DNA from: Thermoanaerobaculia bacterium
GTDB lineage: Bacteria > Acidobacteriota > Thermoanaerobaculia > Multivoradales > J023
NCBI GenBank assembly: GCA_030431255.1
Contig: JAUIJL010000033.1
Location: 1-64,000 of the forward strand
Length of the DNA: 64,000 nucleotides
Direction: 5' to 3'
Made by a program: the position numbers and the translations under genes. Below are positions 51,511 through 60,284 of the stretch, in pieces. A model generated the notes under the pieces. That model made no database searches and had not been told where the DNA came from. It saw nothing but the letters and a program-made list of their open reading frames with translations. Numbering within the stretch: the stretch's first letter is position 1; the number at the start of each line of letters is the position of its first letter.

Positions 51511-52197
51511 CTAGACCGCTAGCTGCTGGTTCGGCCGCTTGGCCTTCTCGATCTCACGGCGCAGGGTGGCCGGGTCCGCCGTGCCCACCCGCAAAAAGCT
51601 GATCTGGCCTGTGATGTCGACCACCATCACCGTCGGCAGGCCGGTGCTTTGGTATCGACGCATCACGGTTTCGTTGGGGTCCATCAAAACGGGATAGGAA
51701 AACGGCGTCCGCTGCGCGTAGGCCTGGACTTTCTGCAGATCCTCACCGCTGTTGACGGCCAAAAACTGGACCTCATCGGCGGCATACTCCCGGTGCAGGG
51801 TCTCAAAGTGCTGGGCTTGGATCCGGCAGGGGCCGCACCAAGTGGCCCACAGGTCGATCACCACCACCCGGCCGAGAAAGTCTTGGGGGCCGATTTCCCG
51901 CCCTTCGAGGCTCGTGAGGCGAAAGCTGGGCGAAGGATAGGATCGGCTCGCGGCGGCTCCGGCATCGCCGCCGGCAGCGGCCTCACCCTCGGCGATCGCC
52001 AGGGCAGGCGAGTCCACCGGCAGCTGTTTGGCCACTTGGTCCATGCCCACGGCCAACACACCGAAGGCCAGAACACAGCCCAATACCCAGCCTGCCACCG
52101 GTTTCAGAAAGCTGCGAGCGCTCTGGGAAGAGCCCGGAGACACATCAGGAGAAGATGCACCGGTGGACTTTAGATCGGACGACGTTGGATCAGACAT
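51511..52197 (-). CDS. TlpA/ResA-like membrane-anchored thioredoxin
   Basis: 228 residues from ATG 52197, with GAGG 7 nt upstream. A single N-terminal transmembrane helix (about 32-52, GWVLGCVLAFGVLAVGM) anchors a periplasmic thioredoxin domain: FRLTSLEGREIGPQDFLGRV, VIDLWATWCGPCRIQAQHFE with the redox pair WCGPC, cis-Pro in STGLPTVMVV. Such proteins reduce periplasmic disulphides, often for cytochrome c maturation, which fits an organism with multiheme cytochromes. It stands alone, divergent from the LpxL-like gene. Confidence 0.92.
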   Translation of the reverse strand: MSDPTSSDLKSTGASSPDVSPGSSQSARSFLKPVAGWVLGCVLAFGVLAVGMDQVAKQLPVDSPALAIAEGEAAAGGDAGAAASRSYPSPSFRLTSLEGREIGPQDFLGRVVVIDLWATWCGPCRIQAQHFETLHREYAADEVQFLAVNSGEDLQKVQAYAQRTPFSYPVLMDPNETVMRRYQSTGLPTVMVVDITGQISFLRVGTADPATLRREIEKAKRPNQQLAV

Positions 52198-52356
52198 CTT
52201 GAATCCTCTAAGCTGAGCATCGTGGTCGCGGGACCACGGCATTTGCAATTACCGACGACCTCCCGTCATCGAGAGTCGGCCGAGGGTCCAACGACCCGAC
52301 CGTCAACCCCGTGACGCAGAGCGGATTTTACCCCAAGGGCCGCCGGGTGCCCCACC

Positions 52357-53244
52357 ATGAAGAACGCCCCCATCCAACACGCCGTTGAGCACTTCTTCTT
52401 CCGGCGATTTCAGAGCTATCTGCTGCGACGTCCCCATGCCCGCGTGCGTGAGGTCGGCGCTCGTCTGGGCCGGCTCGCCTTCAAGCTGCTGGCGAGCCCG
52501 CGCAAGAAGGCCTTGCGCAATCTCGAATTGGTCTTCCCGGAAAAAAGCGGCGCCGAGCGCGAGCGGATCACCCGAAAATGCTTCGAGCACTTCGGCTCCC
52601 AATTCTGCGAAAGCGTGTCCATCGGACGTTTCCAGCAGCACGAAATCCTGGACTATTTCGATATCGAAGGCTGGGAGATCATCGAGCAGCTGACGGAGCA
52701 ACATCGCGGTTTCTTTTTGCACACCGGTCACTACGGCTCGTTCGAGATGGCCCTTTACCCTTGCGGCATGTTGCTCGAGGGCTACCACGGCGTGGTTCGC
52801 CCCCTGGACAATCCCAAGATCGACGCCGAGCTGATGAAAATTCGCGGCAAATTCGGTGCCCGGATTCTGAGCAAGGCGGGGGTCGCGCTCAAGATGCGCT
52901 CTGCGGTGCGCCAGGGTCAACGGGTGGCGATCGTCATCGATCAGCACGTCCGCCCGTCCGCCGGCATCCAGGTGCCGTTTCTCGGCCACCCCGCATGGAC
53001 CAGCTCCCTGCTCGCGTCCCTGGCTCTCAAGCTCGACGCCCCGGTGGTGCCGTTCGCCTGCCTGCCCGCCCCGGAAGGCCGCTACACTTTGCAAATCCGT
53101 CCACCGGTTTGGGGTCGGACCGAAGGCCTTTCCAAGGACGAAGCCGTGGTGGACCTCACGACGCGCATCATGGCCGAGGTGGAAAAGGACGTCCGCCGAC
53201 GGCCGGAGTGGTGGCTTTGGATGCACCGAAGATGGCGCAATTAG
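52357..53244 (+). CDS. LpxL/HtrB-type lysophospholipid acyltransferase
   Basis: 295 residues. Hallmarks: NLELVFPEKSGAERERI, motif I HTGHYGSFEM (Hx4E), FGARILSKAGVALKMRSAVR, DQHVRPSAGIQVPFLGHPAW, and C-terminal RRPEWWLWMHRRWR, as in lipid A late acyltransferases. It probably adds a secondary acyl chain to lipid A or a related lipid on the inner membrane. No ribosome site is evident before the ATG. Its TAG stop overlaps the TAA of the convergent gene on the other strand. Confidence 0.9.
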   Translation: MKNAPIQHAVEHFFFRRFQSYLLRRPHARVREVGARLGRLAFKLLASPRKKALRNLELVFPEKSGAERERITRKCFEHFGSQFCESVSIGRFQQHEILDYFDIEGWEIIEQLTEQHRGFFLHTGHYGSFEMALYPCGMLLEGYHGVVRPLDNPKIDAELMKIRGKFGARILSKAGVALKMRSAVRQGQRVAIVIDQHVRPSAGIQVPFLGHPAWTSSLLASLALKLDAPVVPFACLPAPEGRYTLQIRPPVWGRTEGLSKDEAVVDLTTRIMAEVEKDVRRRPEWWLWMHRRWRN

Positions 53245-54572
53245 CGAGACGCTGAACCCGAGCCCGTCACCTCAGGCAATAGCGAAACCACAAAAGCCTT
53301 TTGGTGGTCATCTTTGCTTTCATCCAGCCAAGCGAGTTGATGTCCACCTGGGCTCAGCACCGGATTCGCTCCGACATGGAGTCCGCTCAAAGCTAGGATT
53401 TGCTCGTCGCGCAACTTGAGCAGGAAGCCTTCATCGCTCTTCCACAGTAGATAGCTACCGTCGTCGGCAAGAGTCACCCTCACCGGCCCGTTCGACGGCT
53501 CCTGCGGAAACCACCAACCGCCGGCTTCCCGCCACAGGCCCCAAGATCCTTCTCCAGATACCAGCGCGTCCGAGCCTTGCCGAGCCCAGGCCACGACAAA
53601 ACCGAACGGATCGAAACCCGCGGCTTGCACAGAGCCCAGCTGGATCTCTGAATAGTCTTCGAGCAGCCGACCCGCGGCATTCCACAGGCGCAGCCCGCCG
53701 CCTTCATCCGCCGAGAGCAAGGCTTTGCCGTCGCGGCGGAACGATAAAAAAGAGATCGCCGTTTCGTGGGCTTGCCAAGTCGCCACCAAACGACGACCGT
53801 CCCCCTGCCACAACCAAATGTGGCCTCCGGCAGCACAAGCCATCAGCTGCCCGCTCCAATCGACCCGGGTCACTGGTCCCTCGAGCCCGGTAAGCCGCAT
53901 CTCGAAGTGAGGATCGGGATCCGAGCCGTCTCCCCCTTCCAACAAACCCCAAATCCGCAGACGACCGTGAACGTCTCCCGTCAGCCAGCGGGAGCTTTCC
54001 GCGTCCCAAGCCAAAGCCGTGACTCCGCCGACCGCACCGAGCAACGCCTCGACAGACCCCTCCTGCGCCGACGCCAGGGGTATCCGCCACGCCGACCCGT
54101 CGGCCCACCAGGCTAATTGCCCGCCGTCGGGGGAAAAAGCGAGCCCTGAGGTGAGGCCAGAAGCGAGCCCTGAGGTGTCGAGGGCTTCCGGGAGCTCCGT
54201 CGAGCCCGGGCGAACGGCGATCAGCGGCTCCGAAATTACCAGCGGCACGGGAGCCGGATCGGGCTCCGAAACCCCGCTCCCGTCGATCGATGACTCCGAG
54301 CTTGAGGCCGACTCCGCCGAGCCTCGCGCGGATACGTCGGCGTCCTCCCCTTGATCGAGAACCGCTTCGACCGGCCCGTCGTCCGGCTCGATCGGCGCTC
54401 CTCGCAGCCAAAACCAATAGAGCGACACCAGCAGCAAGGCCACGAGCAACAGGGTCAGACGTATTGCGAGGGTCGAGCCTTTGGAATCCTGCCGCTCGAA
54501 ACGAGCGTTAGAATCCTGCCGCTCGAAACGAGCGTTAGAATCACTTGGTGCCGAAGATTCGGTCACCGGCAT
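53241..54572 (-). CDS. Membrane-anchored WD40-like propeller protein
   Basis: 443 residues, start ATG 54572 taken because no other start codon precedes the transmembrane segment; this overlaps the upp end by 32 nt. Residues about 36-58 form a transmembrane helix ([18 protein letters not shown]), then an acidic/Ser-rich linker, and from about 130 a WD40-like propeller ([60 protein letters not shown]). A 9-residue duplication (D-S-N-A-R-F-E-R-Q twice) before the helix is encoded by a 27-bp tandem repeat. Possible periplasmic sensor or scaffold; no partner is evident. Confidence 0.75.
   Translation of the reverse strand: MPVTESSAPSDSNARFERQDSNARFERQDSKGSTLAIRLTLLLVALLLVSLYWFWLRGAPIEPDDGPVEAVLDQGEDADVSARGSAESASSSESSIDGSGVSEPDPAPVPLVISEPLIAVRPGSTELPEALDTSGLASGLTSGLAFSPDGGQLAWWADGSAWRIPLASAQEGSVEALLGAVGGVTALAWDAESSRWLTGDVHGRLRIWGLLEGGDGSDPDPHFEMRLTGLEGPVTRVDWSGQLMACAAGGHIWLWQGDGRRLVATWQAHETAISFLSFRRDGKALLSADEGGGLRLWNAAGRLLEDYSEIQLGSVQAAGFDPFGFVVAWARQGSDALVSGEGSWGLWREAGGWWFPQEPSNGPVRVTLADDGSYLLWKSDEGFLLKLRDEQILALSGLHVGANPVLSPGGHQLAWLDESKDDHQKAFVVSLLPEVTGSGSASR
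54484..54537 (-). repeat. Two identical 27-bp units at the upp/propeller junction
   Basis: Units at 54484-54510 and 54511-54537 are exact copies, each holding the palindrome GCTCG-AAA-CGAGC. A third partial copy (GAATC) follows before the upp stop. They lie between the upp stop codon and the body of the propeller gene and keep the propeller reading frame. Confidence 0.92.
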
Positions 54573-55173
54573 CGCCCAAACCAGGCAGGATGTACCCTTT
54601 TTCGTTCAATCTTTCATCCACCGCCGCCGTGTAGACCGGCACCTCCGGGTGCACCTTGTGGAAAGACTCGATGCCCTCCGGCGCCGCCAAAAGACTGACG
54701 AATCGAACGGACCGCGACTTTTCTTGCAGCACCAGATCCGTGGCCGCGACCGCCGTATTGCCGGTCGCCAGCATGGGATCGAGAATCAGGACGTCCCGCT
54801 CGGCCAAGTGCTCCGGTAGTTTCTTGTAGTACTCCACTGCCTCCAGGGTCTTCGGATCGCGATAAAGACCCACATGGCCCACCCGAGCCGACGGCAGAAT
54901 CTCCAACATGCCGTCCAACAGACCCACTCCGGCTCTCAGCACCGCCACCAACACCAATTTCTTGCCGTCGATCACCGGCGCTTCCATGGTCTGCAAAGGG
55001 GTCTCGATCGTCTCGAAAGTCACCGGCATATCGCGGGTAATCTCGTAAGCCAGCAACATGCTGACCTCCTTCACCAGGCGCCTAAAGCCCTGGGTGCTCC
55101 GCTCTTTCATCCGCATACGGGTCAGCTTGTGTTGCACCAACGGATGATCGATCACCACCACTTCACCACCCAT
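54541..55173 (-). CDS. upp: Uracil phosphoribosyltransferase
   Basis: 210 residues from ATG 55173, with AAGGAG 5 nt upstream. It salvages uracil with PRPP to UMP. Type signature: [33 protein letters not shown], the PRPP loop [16 protein letters not shown], and the C-terminal [13 protein letters not shown], where the family ends. Normal length. The downstream propeller gene starts inside it. Confidence 0.95.
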   Translation of the reverse strand: MGGEVVVIDHPLVQHKLTRMRMKERSTQGFRRLVKEVSMLLAYEITRDMPVTFETIETPLQTMEAPVIDGKKLVLVAVLRAGVGLLDGMLEILPSARVGHVGLYRDPKTLEAVEYYKKLPEHLAERDVLILDPMLATGNTAVAATDLVLQEKSRSVRFVSLLAAPEGIESFHKVHPEVPVYTAAVDERLNEKGYILPGLGDAGDRIFGTK

Positions 55174-55531
55174 GAAATCTCCTTCCACCTTGGAATGCTG
55201 CATTGAAAGATTGAAGCCGAAATATTAGAGCCGATGCGCGCTCTCCACCCCTCGGATCCCGGGCGAATTTCGCGCCGCAGGCCGATGCCGAAGCTCGACA
55301 CCGAATCCCGCCACCGCAAGAAAGCGCGTCCAGCAAGAATACCCCAGCCGACCCCATAACCCACAGACAACCCGTAAGCCTAATATTTACAATTATTTAA
55401 GGATATTACCTCAAACCACCTCCGGAGCTCCTCGTCTTGCATGGGCGTGTTATCATGACGCTCGCATCAAAGAGCTTGCTCCTACCCGGACCCACCGATC
55501 CGGTCACGAATTTCATAGAGGATCCAATCCG
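55174..55531. other. 358-bp divergent intergenic region between upp and bactofilin
   Basis: Holds the promoters of two divergent genes. An AT-rich island at about 55380-55412 has several A/T runs, and TTATCAT occurs at about 55450. No -35/-10 pair with proper spacing could be fixed on either strand. A weak GAGG precedes the bactofilin ATG by 10 nt. No gene or hairpin of note. Confidence 0.5.
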
Positions 55532-55858
55532 ATGGCACAAGACGACATCACCTTGATCGGCAAAGGCATTCGCATCAAGGGGGAGATCACCGGCACCGCT
55601 TCGATCGAGGTTCACGGCACGGTCGACGGCACCGCCGGTACCGAAGGCACGTTCCGAGTCCGCGAAGGTGGCAAGGTCGAAGGCGAGATCGCCGCCCGGG
55701 AAGTCGTCGTCGATGGCAAGGTCCAAGGCCTGATCGCCGCAGAGCAAAAAATCGCTCTCAACGCCAAGAGCGAGGTCCAAGGCGAGATCAAAGCGAAGTC
55801 CGTGTCCATCGCTGAAGGAGCCTATTTCGAGGGCAACGTTAAGATGCCGAAGAGCTGA
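55532..55858 (+). CDS. Bactofilin
   Basis: 108 residues, mostly the beta-helical bactofilin core: TLIGKGIRIKGEITGTASIE, HGTVDGTAGTEGTFRVREGG, GEIAAREVVVDGKVQGLIAA and KAKSVSIAEGAYFEGNVKM. Bactofilins polymerise without nucleotide into membrane-linked filaments that scaffold cell-wall enzymes or cell poles. No M23 peptidase gene is adjacent, unlike many bactofilin loci. Short N-terminal tail suggests membrane attachment through a partner. Confidence 0.92.
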   Translation: MAQDDITLIGKGIRIKGEITGTASIEVHGTVDGTAGTEGTFRVREGGKVEGEIAAREVVVDGKVQGLIAAEQKIALNAKSEVQGEIKAKSVSIAEGAYFEGNVKMPKS

Positions 55859-56037
55859 GCCGGCAAGCTCACTTCTTCGGCGCCCTCCACCCGAGGCGAC
55901 GCCCTGCTCGCCGTCGCCACCCACCGCCCCAGCTCAGACGGATCCCACCCACGATCCAGGGCACTCGCCCAGATGGTGACGTGACCTCACCGCGCCGCCC
56001 GTTCGGTGCGGCCGCGCAGTCACAGCTCCCATAATCA

Positions 56038-56100
56038 AAGCTTTTTGTATCCAGCTTTTTCGGGAATCCGGCTTTTCAGTATCCAACTCACTCAGGTATC
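56038..56100 (+). repeat. Degenerate 14-17-bp direct units upstream of valS
   Basis: Four imperfect units can be read in a row: AGCTTTTTGTATCC, AGCTTTTTCGGGAATCC, GGCTTTTCAGTATCC and a weaker AACTCACTCAGGTATC. They end about 28 nt before the valS ATG, within its probable leader. Unit length varies, so this may be slippage debris rather than a fixed array. Confidence 0.55.
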
Positions 56101-56127
56101 TAAATCACGTTTCAGGAGCTTTATCCC

Positions 56128-58806
56128 ATGGGCCTCGACAAATATTGGGAACCGCAGAAATACGAAAAGGACCTCTACCGCAAGTGGGAAGAGTCCGGCG
56201 CCTTCATCGCCGATGCCCAATCGGAGCGGGAGCCTTTCGTCATCTCCATGCCGCCCCCCAACGCCACCGGCACCCTTCACACCGGCCACGCCGTGATGTT
56301 GGCGATCGAGGACTGCATGAGCCGCTGGCGCCGCATGGCCGGTGACGAGGTGCTCTGGCTGCCCGGCACCGACCACGCCGCCATCGCCACCGAGAGCGTG
56401 GTGATCAAGAACCTCCAAGCCGAGGGCATGGCCAATCCCCGCGCCGAGCTGGGTCGCGAAGAGCTGGTCTCCCGCATCGCCGACTACGTGGCCGAGAGCC
56501 GCGACACCATCCGCAAACAAATCCGCGCCATCGGCTCCTCCTGCGATTGGTCCCGCGAGCGTTACACCATGGATCCGCAGCTCAACCGCTGCGTCAACGC
56601 CGTCTTTGCGCGCATGTTCCGCGACGGTTTGATTTACCGCGGCCCGCGCATCGTCAATTGGGACCCGCATCTTCAAACCACGGTCTCCGACGACGAGATC
56701 TACTATGAAGACCGGCAGGCTAAGTTCTACACCATCAAATACGGACCGTTCCTGGTGGCCACCAGCCGTCCGGAGACCAAGCTCGGCGATACGGCGATCG
56801 CCGTGCATCCCAGCGACGAGCGCTATCAAGAGCACATCGGCAAAACCTACGAGATCGAATGGCCTAAGGGTCCGACCATCAGCGTCAAGGTGGTGGCCGA
56901 TCCCCACGTGGATCCCGAGATGGGCACCGGCGCCCTGGGTGTGACCCCCGCCCACAGCCACGCGGATTTCGACATCGCCCAACGCCACGATCTTCCCCTG
57001 GTGGAAGTGATCGGCGAGGACGGCCGCATGACCGGCGCCGCCGGTGAACACTACGCCGGCATGACCATCGAGGAGTGCCGCGAGGCTTTTGCGGGGGAGC
57101 TGGAAAAAGCCGGTCTCTTGGAAAAAGTGGAGCCCTACACCCAGAAGGTGTCCCTCTGCTACCGCTCCAAAAAACCCGTCGAGCCGTTGCCCAAAGATCA
57201 ATGGTTCATCGCCGTCGACCGTCCGGCGGTGCCCTGGAAAGGTCAAAAACAAACCTTGAAGCAAGTGCTGCGGGACGCGGTGCAGAGCGGCATGATCCGC
57301 ATCCTGCCCGAGCACGAGGAGAAGGTTTACTTCCACTGGATCGACAATTTGCGGGATTGGTGCATCTCCCGCCAAATCTGGTGGGGCCATCGCATTCCCG
57401 TCTATTACCGTGGCGACGAGGATATGTATGTGGGCCATCGTGCTCCCGAGGGAGACGGCTGGCACCAAGACCCCGACACCCTCGACACTTGGTTCTCGTC
57501 GGCCCTTTGGACCTGGTCCACCCTCGTGGATCCGGAGCTCGCCGCCGATCCCGACGTGTCCCTCGACCAGCTCCTGCGCCAAAGCCCGGACTTCCAGAAA
57601 TTCCATCCCACCTCGGTGATGGAAACCGGCTACGACATTCTCTTCTTCTGGGTCGCGCGCATGATCCTGATGACCACCTACGCCACCGGCCAGGTGCCGT
57701 TCAAGACGGTCTACCTGCACGGCCTGATCTTGGATAAGGACGGCGACAAGATGTCCAAGTCCAAACCCGAGACCGCCGTCGACCCCCTGGAGGTGATCGA
57801 GGAGCGGGGCGCCGATGTGCTGCGCTTGTCGATGATGTTGGGCAACGCCCCGGGTGTGGATCTCAAGCTCACCCCGGAGCGCATGACCGGTTGTCAACGG
57901 CTGATCACCAAGCTGTGGAACGCCTCCAAGCTGATCGATGCGTCCATCGGCAGGATCGTCGGTGACGACCGCTCCGAGCTGAAGATCCCCCAAGGCGCCG
58001 AGCATCCGATCAACCAATGGATGTTGGCCCGCATTCGCAAGTTGGTGAGCTACGCGGATCGTCGATTCGAGGCCTATGCCTTCGGCGATGCCGCCGAGCA
58101 AATCCGCCAGTCTTTTTGGGGCGAGCTGTGCGACTTCTACCTGGAAGCCATCAAAGTGGCTCCCCTGTCGGAGAAGAAGGAAACCGCCGAGGTCTTGGCC
58201 TACGCCCTGCGCACCTACCTCAAGCTCTTCCACCCGTTCATGCCCTACGTCACCGAATACCTCTGGGGCGAGCTGGTGGGCGACGGCGAGCTGTTGATCG
58301 CCTCGCCGTGGCCGGAGGTCGTCTCCGAGCACGACTACGAGCTCGAAGCCGTGGACACCGTGGAGCGATTGGTGGCCGCCGTGCGCGGCATCCGTGCCGA
58401 GCAGGGTCTCGAGCCCGGCGCCCAAATCGACCTGCAGATCCAATCCCTGGCCCACGACGACACCTTCCGGGCCTGCGAGGCGATCATCGCCCGATTGGTG
58501 CGGGCCGAGCAGCTCGAGTGGGTGGACGCCGATCCCAGCGACGACGCCGGCGCGTCGGTGGCGGTGGATCCCGCGTTCAAAGCGGCGGTCCGCCTCGGCC
58601 GGGCGGATATCGAAGCGGAGAAGGCACGCTTGCAAAAGCAGTTGGAGCAGACCGAGAAACGCCTGGTGGGCCTCGAAAAGCAGCTGGCCAACGAAAACTT
58701 CATCAACCGGGCCAAACCGGAAGCGGTAGCCAACGTGCGCAAGAACCACGAGGAAGCCACCGCGACCCTGGAATCGGTGAAGGAGCGGCTGGCGTCCCTC
58801 GATTGA
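56128..58806 (+). CDS. valS: Valyl-tRNA synthetase
   Basis: 892 residues, AGGAG 9 nt before the ATG. Class I signatures: TLHTGHA (HIGH motif, residues 51-54 being HTGH) and DKMSKS (KMSKS at 541-545). The ValRS type is shown by ISMPPPNATGTLH, GTDHAAIATE and the editing domain (about 190-330, FLVATSRPETKLGDTAIAVH). A C-terminal coiled coil (about 825-892, EKARLQKQLEQTEKRLVGLE) is typical of bacterial ValRS. Charges tRNA-Val. No T-box leader is seen. Confidence 0.96.
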   Translation: MGLDKYWEPQKYEKDLYRKWEESGAFIADAQSEREPFVISMPPPNATGTLHTGHAVMLAIEDCMSRWRRMAGDEVLWLPGTDHAAIATESVVIKNLQAEGMANPRAELGREELVSRIADYVAESRDTIRKQIRAIGSSCDWSRERYTMDPQLNRCVNAVFARMFRDGLIYRGPRIVNWDPHLQTTVSDDEIYYEDRQAKFYTIKYGPFLVATSRPETKLGDTAIAVHPSDERYQEHIGKTYEIEWPKGPTISVKVVADPHVDPEMGTGALGVTPAHSHADFDIAQRHDLPLVEVIGEDGRMTGAAGEHYAGMTIEECREAFAGELEKAGLLEKVEPYTQKVSLCYRSKKPVEPLPKDQWFIAVDRPAVPWKGQKQTLKQVLRDAVQSGMIRILPEHEEKVYFHWIDNLRDWCISRQIWWGHRIPVYYRGDEDMYVGHRAPEGDGWHQDPDTLDTWFSSALWTWSTLVDPELAADPDVSLDQLLRQSPDFQKFHPTSVMETGYDILFFWVARMILMTTYATGQVPFKTVYLHGLILDKDGDKMSKSKPETAVDPLEVIEERGADVLRLSMMLGNAPGVDLKLTPERMTGCQRLITKLWNASKLIDASIGRIVGDDRSELKIPQGAEHPINQWMLARIRKLVSYADRRFEAYAFGDAAEQIRQSFWGELCDFYLEAIKVAPLSEKKETAEVLAYALRTYLKLFHPFMPYVTEYLWGELVGDGELLIASPWPEVVSEHDYELEAVDTVERLVAAVRGIRAEQGLEPGAQIDLQIQSLAHDDTFRACEAIIARLVRAEQLEWVDADPSDDAGASVAVDPAFKAAVRLGRADIEAEKARLQKQLEQTEKRLVGLEKQLANENFINRAKPEAVANVRKNHEEATATLESVKERLASLD

Positions 58807-58826
58807 TTCGTTTCCGAGCCGACAAC

Positions 58827-58852
58827 AAAAAAGCCGCGCCGAGGGGCGCGGC
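58827..58852 (-). terminator. Intrinsic terminator, minus strand
   Basis: A perfect 8-bp stem GCCGCGCC (58833-58840) with GGCGCGGC (58845-58852), loop GAGG. Six A before it on the plus strand give a T6 tail on the minus strand, so it best serves the EF-hand gene, about 150 nt upstream on that strand. It may also shape the 3' end of valS. Confidence 0.8.
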
Positions 58853-58939
58853 AGAAGCCTGGGAGCTCCGTCATCTCCGGCTTCAAGTCAGCTTTCTGGT
58901 TTCACATCGCGTCGCTCTCTAGCCTGCCTTTCCAGGCCC

Positions 58940-58965
58940 GGCCGGGGGCAAGCCCCGGCCCTACG
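58940..58965 (+). repeat. Half-element resembling the interspersed palindromic repeat
   Basis: Stem GGCCGGGG (58940-58947), 5-nt loop, CCCCGGCC (58953-58960), then CTACG. It has the same plan as one half of the two-hairpin element (8-bp stem, 5-nt loop, CTACG edge) but a different stem. It is also between convergent genes (valS and the EF-hand gene). Confidence 0.6.
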
Positions 58966-59004
58966 CCCGGAAGGGTGCTTTGGTGAGCAGATCCGGCACC
59001 CGGC

Positions 59005-60084
59005 TCAGAGGGAAGACCCCTCATCGCCCACGGGGCCGCGTCCACGGTGACCTCGGTGACCCCGCGGACCGCGACGGCTCCACTCGTCGCCTTCGATCAC
59101 GCCGTTGGCGTCGGCATCGCGGCGGGTGAACATCTCGGTCAGACGGGCGACCTCGAGGGGTTTCGGCTCGCCACGGTCCGCATGGTTGGGACGCTCCGGC
59201 GCGTCCTCCGGACGGGCGGCGTCGAGCTCCTCACGGCTCAGCAAGCCGTCGGTGTTGCTGTCGAGGGTGGCCAAATAACCCGTCCACTCGCTTTGGGTCA
59301 GCTGCTCGTCGGCGTTGATGTCGGCTTGACGCATGAGGTGGCCGGCGATGCGGTGGCCGCGGAAGCGATGCCGAGCCCGCTTGCCGTGCCGCACGGGGCG
59401 GTCTGCTTCCGACAGCTCGCCGTCACCGTTGCGATCGAGCTTGGAGAAAACCGCCAGCAAGTCCTCGGTTTCCAATTGACCGTCCTCGTCGGTGTCCATG
59501 AACACCCGCGTGTGGCGACGTGCATGCTGCCGCTCGAGCCCCTCCGGCCGCTCCTTGCCCATGGCCTTGCGGTGGGCCTCACGGTGGGCGGTCAGCTCGT
59601 CCTCGGTCAGCAGACCATCGCCGTCGGCGTCGATGCCACCGACGAAGGTCGACCACTCAGCCTGGGTCACCTTACCGTCCTGATCCGCGTCGGCGGCGGC
59701 GACGACTTTCGCCATGCCCTTGCCGCGATGACCGGGACCCTGTCGACCTTTGCGTCCGGCTCGGCCTTCGAAATCCTCAAAGTCCGCGGCGGTGACCACA
59801 CCGTCGCCATTGCGATCCATGCGGCTGAAGCGGTCGGCCGGCACCTCGTCGGCGGTCACTTGACCGTCTTGGTTTTGGTCATGGCGCTCGGAGATTCGCT
59901 GCCAGATCCGCTGTCCGCGGGTGACCTGCTGCTCGCTGACTTCTTCGCCGCTGCCGGCGCCCTCTTCCGCGACCAGCACCGCGGGCCCGGCGAGCAGAGC
60001 GCCGGCGAGCAACAACGCGGCCGGGCCTTTCCCTTTCAAACCGCGACCTCTGAAAGCTCCGTAGATGTCGAATGTCGTGCTCAT
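59005..60084 (-). CDS. Secreted protein with nine EF-hand loops
   Basis: 359 residues, AGGAG 9 nt before the ATG at 60084. A signal peptide or anchor (about 18-40, PAALLLAGALLAGPAVLVAE) precedes nine EF-hand loops: DQNQDGQVTADE, DRNGDGVVTAAD, DADQDGKVTQAE, DADGDGLLTEDE, DTDEDGQLETED, DRNGDGELSEAD, DINADEQLTQSE, DSNTDGLLSREE and DADANGVIEGDE. Linkers are rich in Arg, His and Gly. Probably a periplasmic or surface calcium binder. It is divergent from a histidine kinase/OmpR pair with 200 nt between, which suggests shared regulation, perhaps by calcium. Confidence 0.88.
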   Translation of the reverse strand: MSTTFDIYGAFRGRGLKGKGPAALLLAGALLAGPAVLVAEEGAGSGEEVSEQQVTRGQRIWQRISERHDQNQDGQVTADEVPADRFSRMDRNGDGVVTAADFEDFEGRAGRKGRQGPGHRGKGMAKVVAAADADQDGKVTQAEWSTFVGGIDADGDGLLTEDELTAHREAHRKAMGKERPEGLERQHARRHTRVFMDTDEDGQLETEDLLAVFSKLDRNGDGELSEADRPVRHGKRARHRFRGHRIAGHLMRQADINADEQLTQSEWTGYLATLDSNTDGLLSREELDAARPEDAPERPNHADRGEPKPLEVARLTEMFTRRDADANGVIEGDEWSRRGPRGHRGHRGRGPVGDEGSSL

Positions 60085-60249
60085 GATTGATATCTCCTAT
60101 GGATGAGCTGATGAATCGTTTCGTTGGGTCCGCGGCGGGTTCGTCGCCGTGGTGTATCCATAGTAGGTGCCCAAGAGGTTCGAGTCTTCAACCGGAAGAA
60201 AGAGTTTTGTAAGGCTTGTAAATTGAGCCCCGCAAGACCGGGCCACGCC

Positions 60250-60284
60250 TTGATCTCGACCCTGGAGAAACCCATACTTTGAGC
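60250..60284 (+). promoter_or_regulatory. Promoter of the kinase gene, probably giving a leaderless mRNA
   Basis: TTGATC (60250-60255), a 17-bp spacer and CATACT (60273-60278) resemble a sigma-70 promoter. The -10 box ends 6 nt before the ATG at 60285. The only purine-rich stretch (GGAG) is about 17 nt before the ATG, too far for a normal ribosome site and inside the promoter spacer. Confidence 0.55.

Noticed and set aside
56000-56127. T-box leader before valS
   Set aside because: No T-box consensus or antiterminator-like structure was found; only degenerate short repeats.
56092-58749. An 885-codon open frame opposite valS
   Set aside because: Same codon-register effect; valS is certain and the antisense protein has no recognisable domain or ribosome site.
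59047-60090. A 347-codon open frame opposite the EF-hand gene
   Set aside because: In register with the repeated Asp/Gly codons of the EF loops; no independent support.
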